DNA from: Planctomycetota bacterium
GTDB lineage: Bacteria > Planctomycetota > UBA11346
Direction: 5' to 3'
Assembly: GCA_028280785.1 (NCBI GenBank)
Contig: JANQLF010000194.1
Location: 1 to 32,271 of the forward strand
Length of the DNA stretch: 32,271 nucleotides
Shown here: positions 31,845 to 32,271 of the stretch, piece after piece
Position numbering within the stretch: the stretch's first letter is position 1
Layout: every line of letters starts with the position of its first letter
Notes under the pieces: generated by a model
Told to the model about the DNA's origin: nothing
What the model saw: the letters and a program-made list of their open reading frames with translations, nothing else
The model's database searches: none
Made by a program: the position numbers and the translations under genes

Positions 31845-32271
31845 TTATTCATCGCTGTGCTCAATGTCCGTACCCTTAACCAATTGATTAAGAATACTTG
31901 CAATTTCACGCAAACGATCCGCCTCGTCGGAAATGATTTTGACATTGGATAAAACTTCACCGGCATACTGTTCGTTTCTATGGGTTTGTTGTTCGATTTG
32001 ACTTATCGATTGCGCCACACTGCGGACACCGACACCCTGCTTGGTACTCGCATCTGAAATACCGGAAACAATTTGAGCAACTGAATCAGCTGATTTGCTG
32101 ATTTCTTCAAATTCACTCTGTAAACTCTCGGCATTTTCTCGTCCAGATTCGACGCGCAATAAAGCCTCTTCAACTAATTCTGTAGATTTATTGGCTTCTA
32201 CAGCAACGTTCTGGGCCAAACGCCGAACTTCTTCGGCCACTACCGTAAAACCTCGCCCATACTCACCAGCA
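31845..32271 (-). CDS. Methyl-accepting chemotaxis protein, C-terminal part (partial)
   Basis: The frame continues from the window edge. Near the edge it reads AGEYGRGFTVVAEEVRRLAQ, the highly conserved hairpin tip of the MCP signalling domain that contacts CheA and CheW. The following helix (SVAQIVSGISDASTKQGVGV and RSVAQSISQIEQQTHRNEQY) is the returning arm of the four-helix bundle. It ends SILNQLVKGTDIEHSDE with no CheR-type pentapeptide. The sensor domain and start codon lie beyond the window, so the stimulus cannot be predicted. A GTG at 32240 is inside the hairpin and is not a start. Confidence 0.95.
   Translation of the reverse strand, partial: AGEYGRGFTVVAEEVRRLAQNVAVEANKSTELVEEALLRVESGRENAESLQSEFEEISKSADSVAQIVSGISDASTKQGVGVRSVAQSISQIEQQTHRNEQYAGEVLSNVKIISDEADRLREIASILNQLVKGTDIEHSDE

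Noticed and set aside
1-32271. CRISPR array, tRNA, rRNA, insertion sequence or prophage
   Set aside because: No regularly spaced repeats, no cloverleaf or CCA ends, and no transposase, integrase or phage structural genes were seen.

Overview
The window is chromosomal DNA from a Gram-negative bacterium. It encodes several lipoproteins with clear lipoboxes, an outer-membrane beta-barrel, an RND exporter with a LolA-like partner, a rhomboid-family protease and a chemoreceptor. Base composition looks moderately AT-rich (judged by eye, not counted). No rRNA, tRNA, CRISPR array, insertion sequence or phage module was seen. Taxonomy cannot be fixed from this sequence. Two small membrane proteins starting with an N-P-F-x-A-P tail, a PA14/PDZ/TPR secreted protein, HEAT plus LamG architectures and a secreted SGNH hydrolase are reminiscent of the PVC superphylum (Planctomycetes, Lentisphaerae and relatives). 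The rhombosortase/GlyGly-CTERM pair, VapBC and the TetR-RND-LolA-barrel operon are equally at home in marine Gammaproteobacteria.

Layout. (1) 1-3419, minus: two adjacent secreted proteins with PDZ-like domains, the second (942 aa) also carrying TPR-like repeats and a PA14 domain. The downstream gene, cut by the window edge, starts at a TTG overlapping the previous stop. (2) 3568-5548, minus: a secreted Sel1-repeat protein translationally coupled to an NPFAAP membrane protein. (3) 5598-8380, minus: a VIT/vWA protein with a GlyGly-CTERM-like tail, coupled by a TAATG overlap to a rhombosortase that probably processes it. (4) 8496-8926, plus: a small lipoprotein and a 52-aa acidic protein. (5) 8943-13118, minus: LemA and a 1193-aa membrane protein with GIDE-like, HEAT-repeat and LamG-like regions. 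(6) 13264-14500, minus: a lipoprotein, an HNH-type protein and a one-TM protein in a tight operon. (7) 14689-16655, plus: a TM-anchored helical-repeat protein, a long intergenic region with two large dyads, a secreted SGNH hydrolase and its terminator. (8) 16654-17588, minus: two small membrane proteins. (9) 17638-20805, plus: an ATGA-coupled run of three genes led by a nuclease-ankyrin-ExbD-like fusion and ending in an apparently frameshifted gene. (10) 20920-24531: relatives of the helical-repeat membrane family, some with zinc ribbons, and several lipoproteins. (11) 25022-25650: VapBC. (12) 25839-30963: a TetR regulator and an RND/LolA-like/beta-barrel operon, with a shared 16-bp operator in front of both units. 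(13) 30967-31694: two coupled small membrane proteins. (14) 31845-32271: the C-terminal part of a methyl-accepting chemotaxis protein.

Much of the window encodes cell-envelope and secreted proteins. Gene overlaps (ATGA, GTGA, TTGA, TAATG) are very frequent, so translational coupling looks like the main organising principle. The observations most worth following are the dedicated rhombosortase/target pair, the LemA-GIDE-HEAT-LamG pair, the nuclease-ankyrin-ExbD-like fusion, the paralogous 'LPxLAP' membrane family in three different arrangements, and the duplicated TetR operator.
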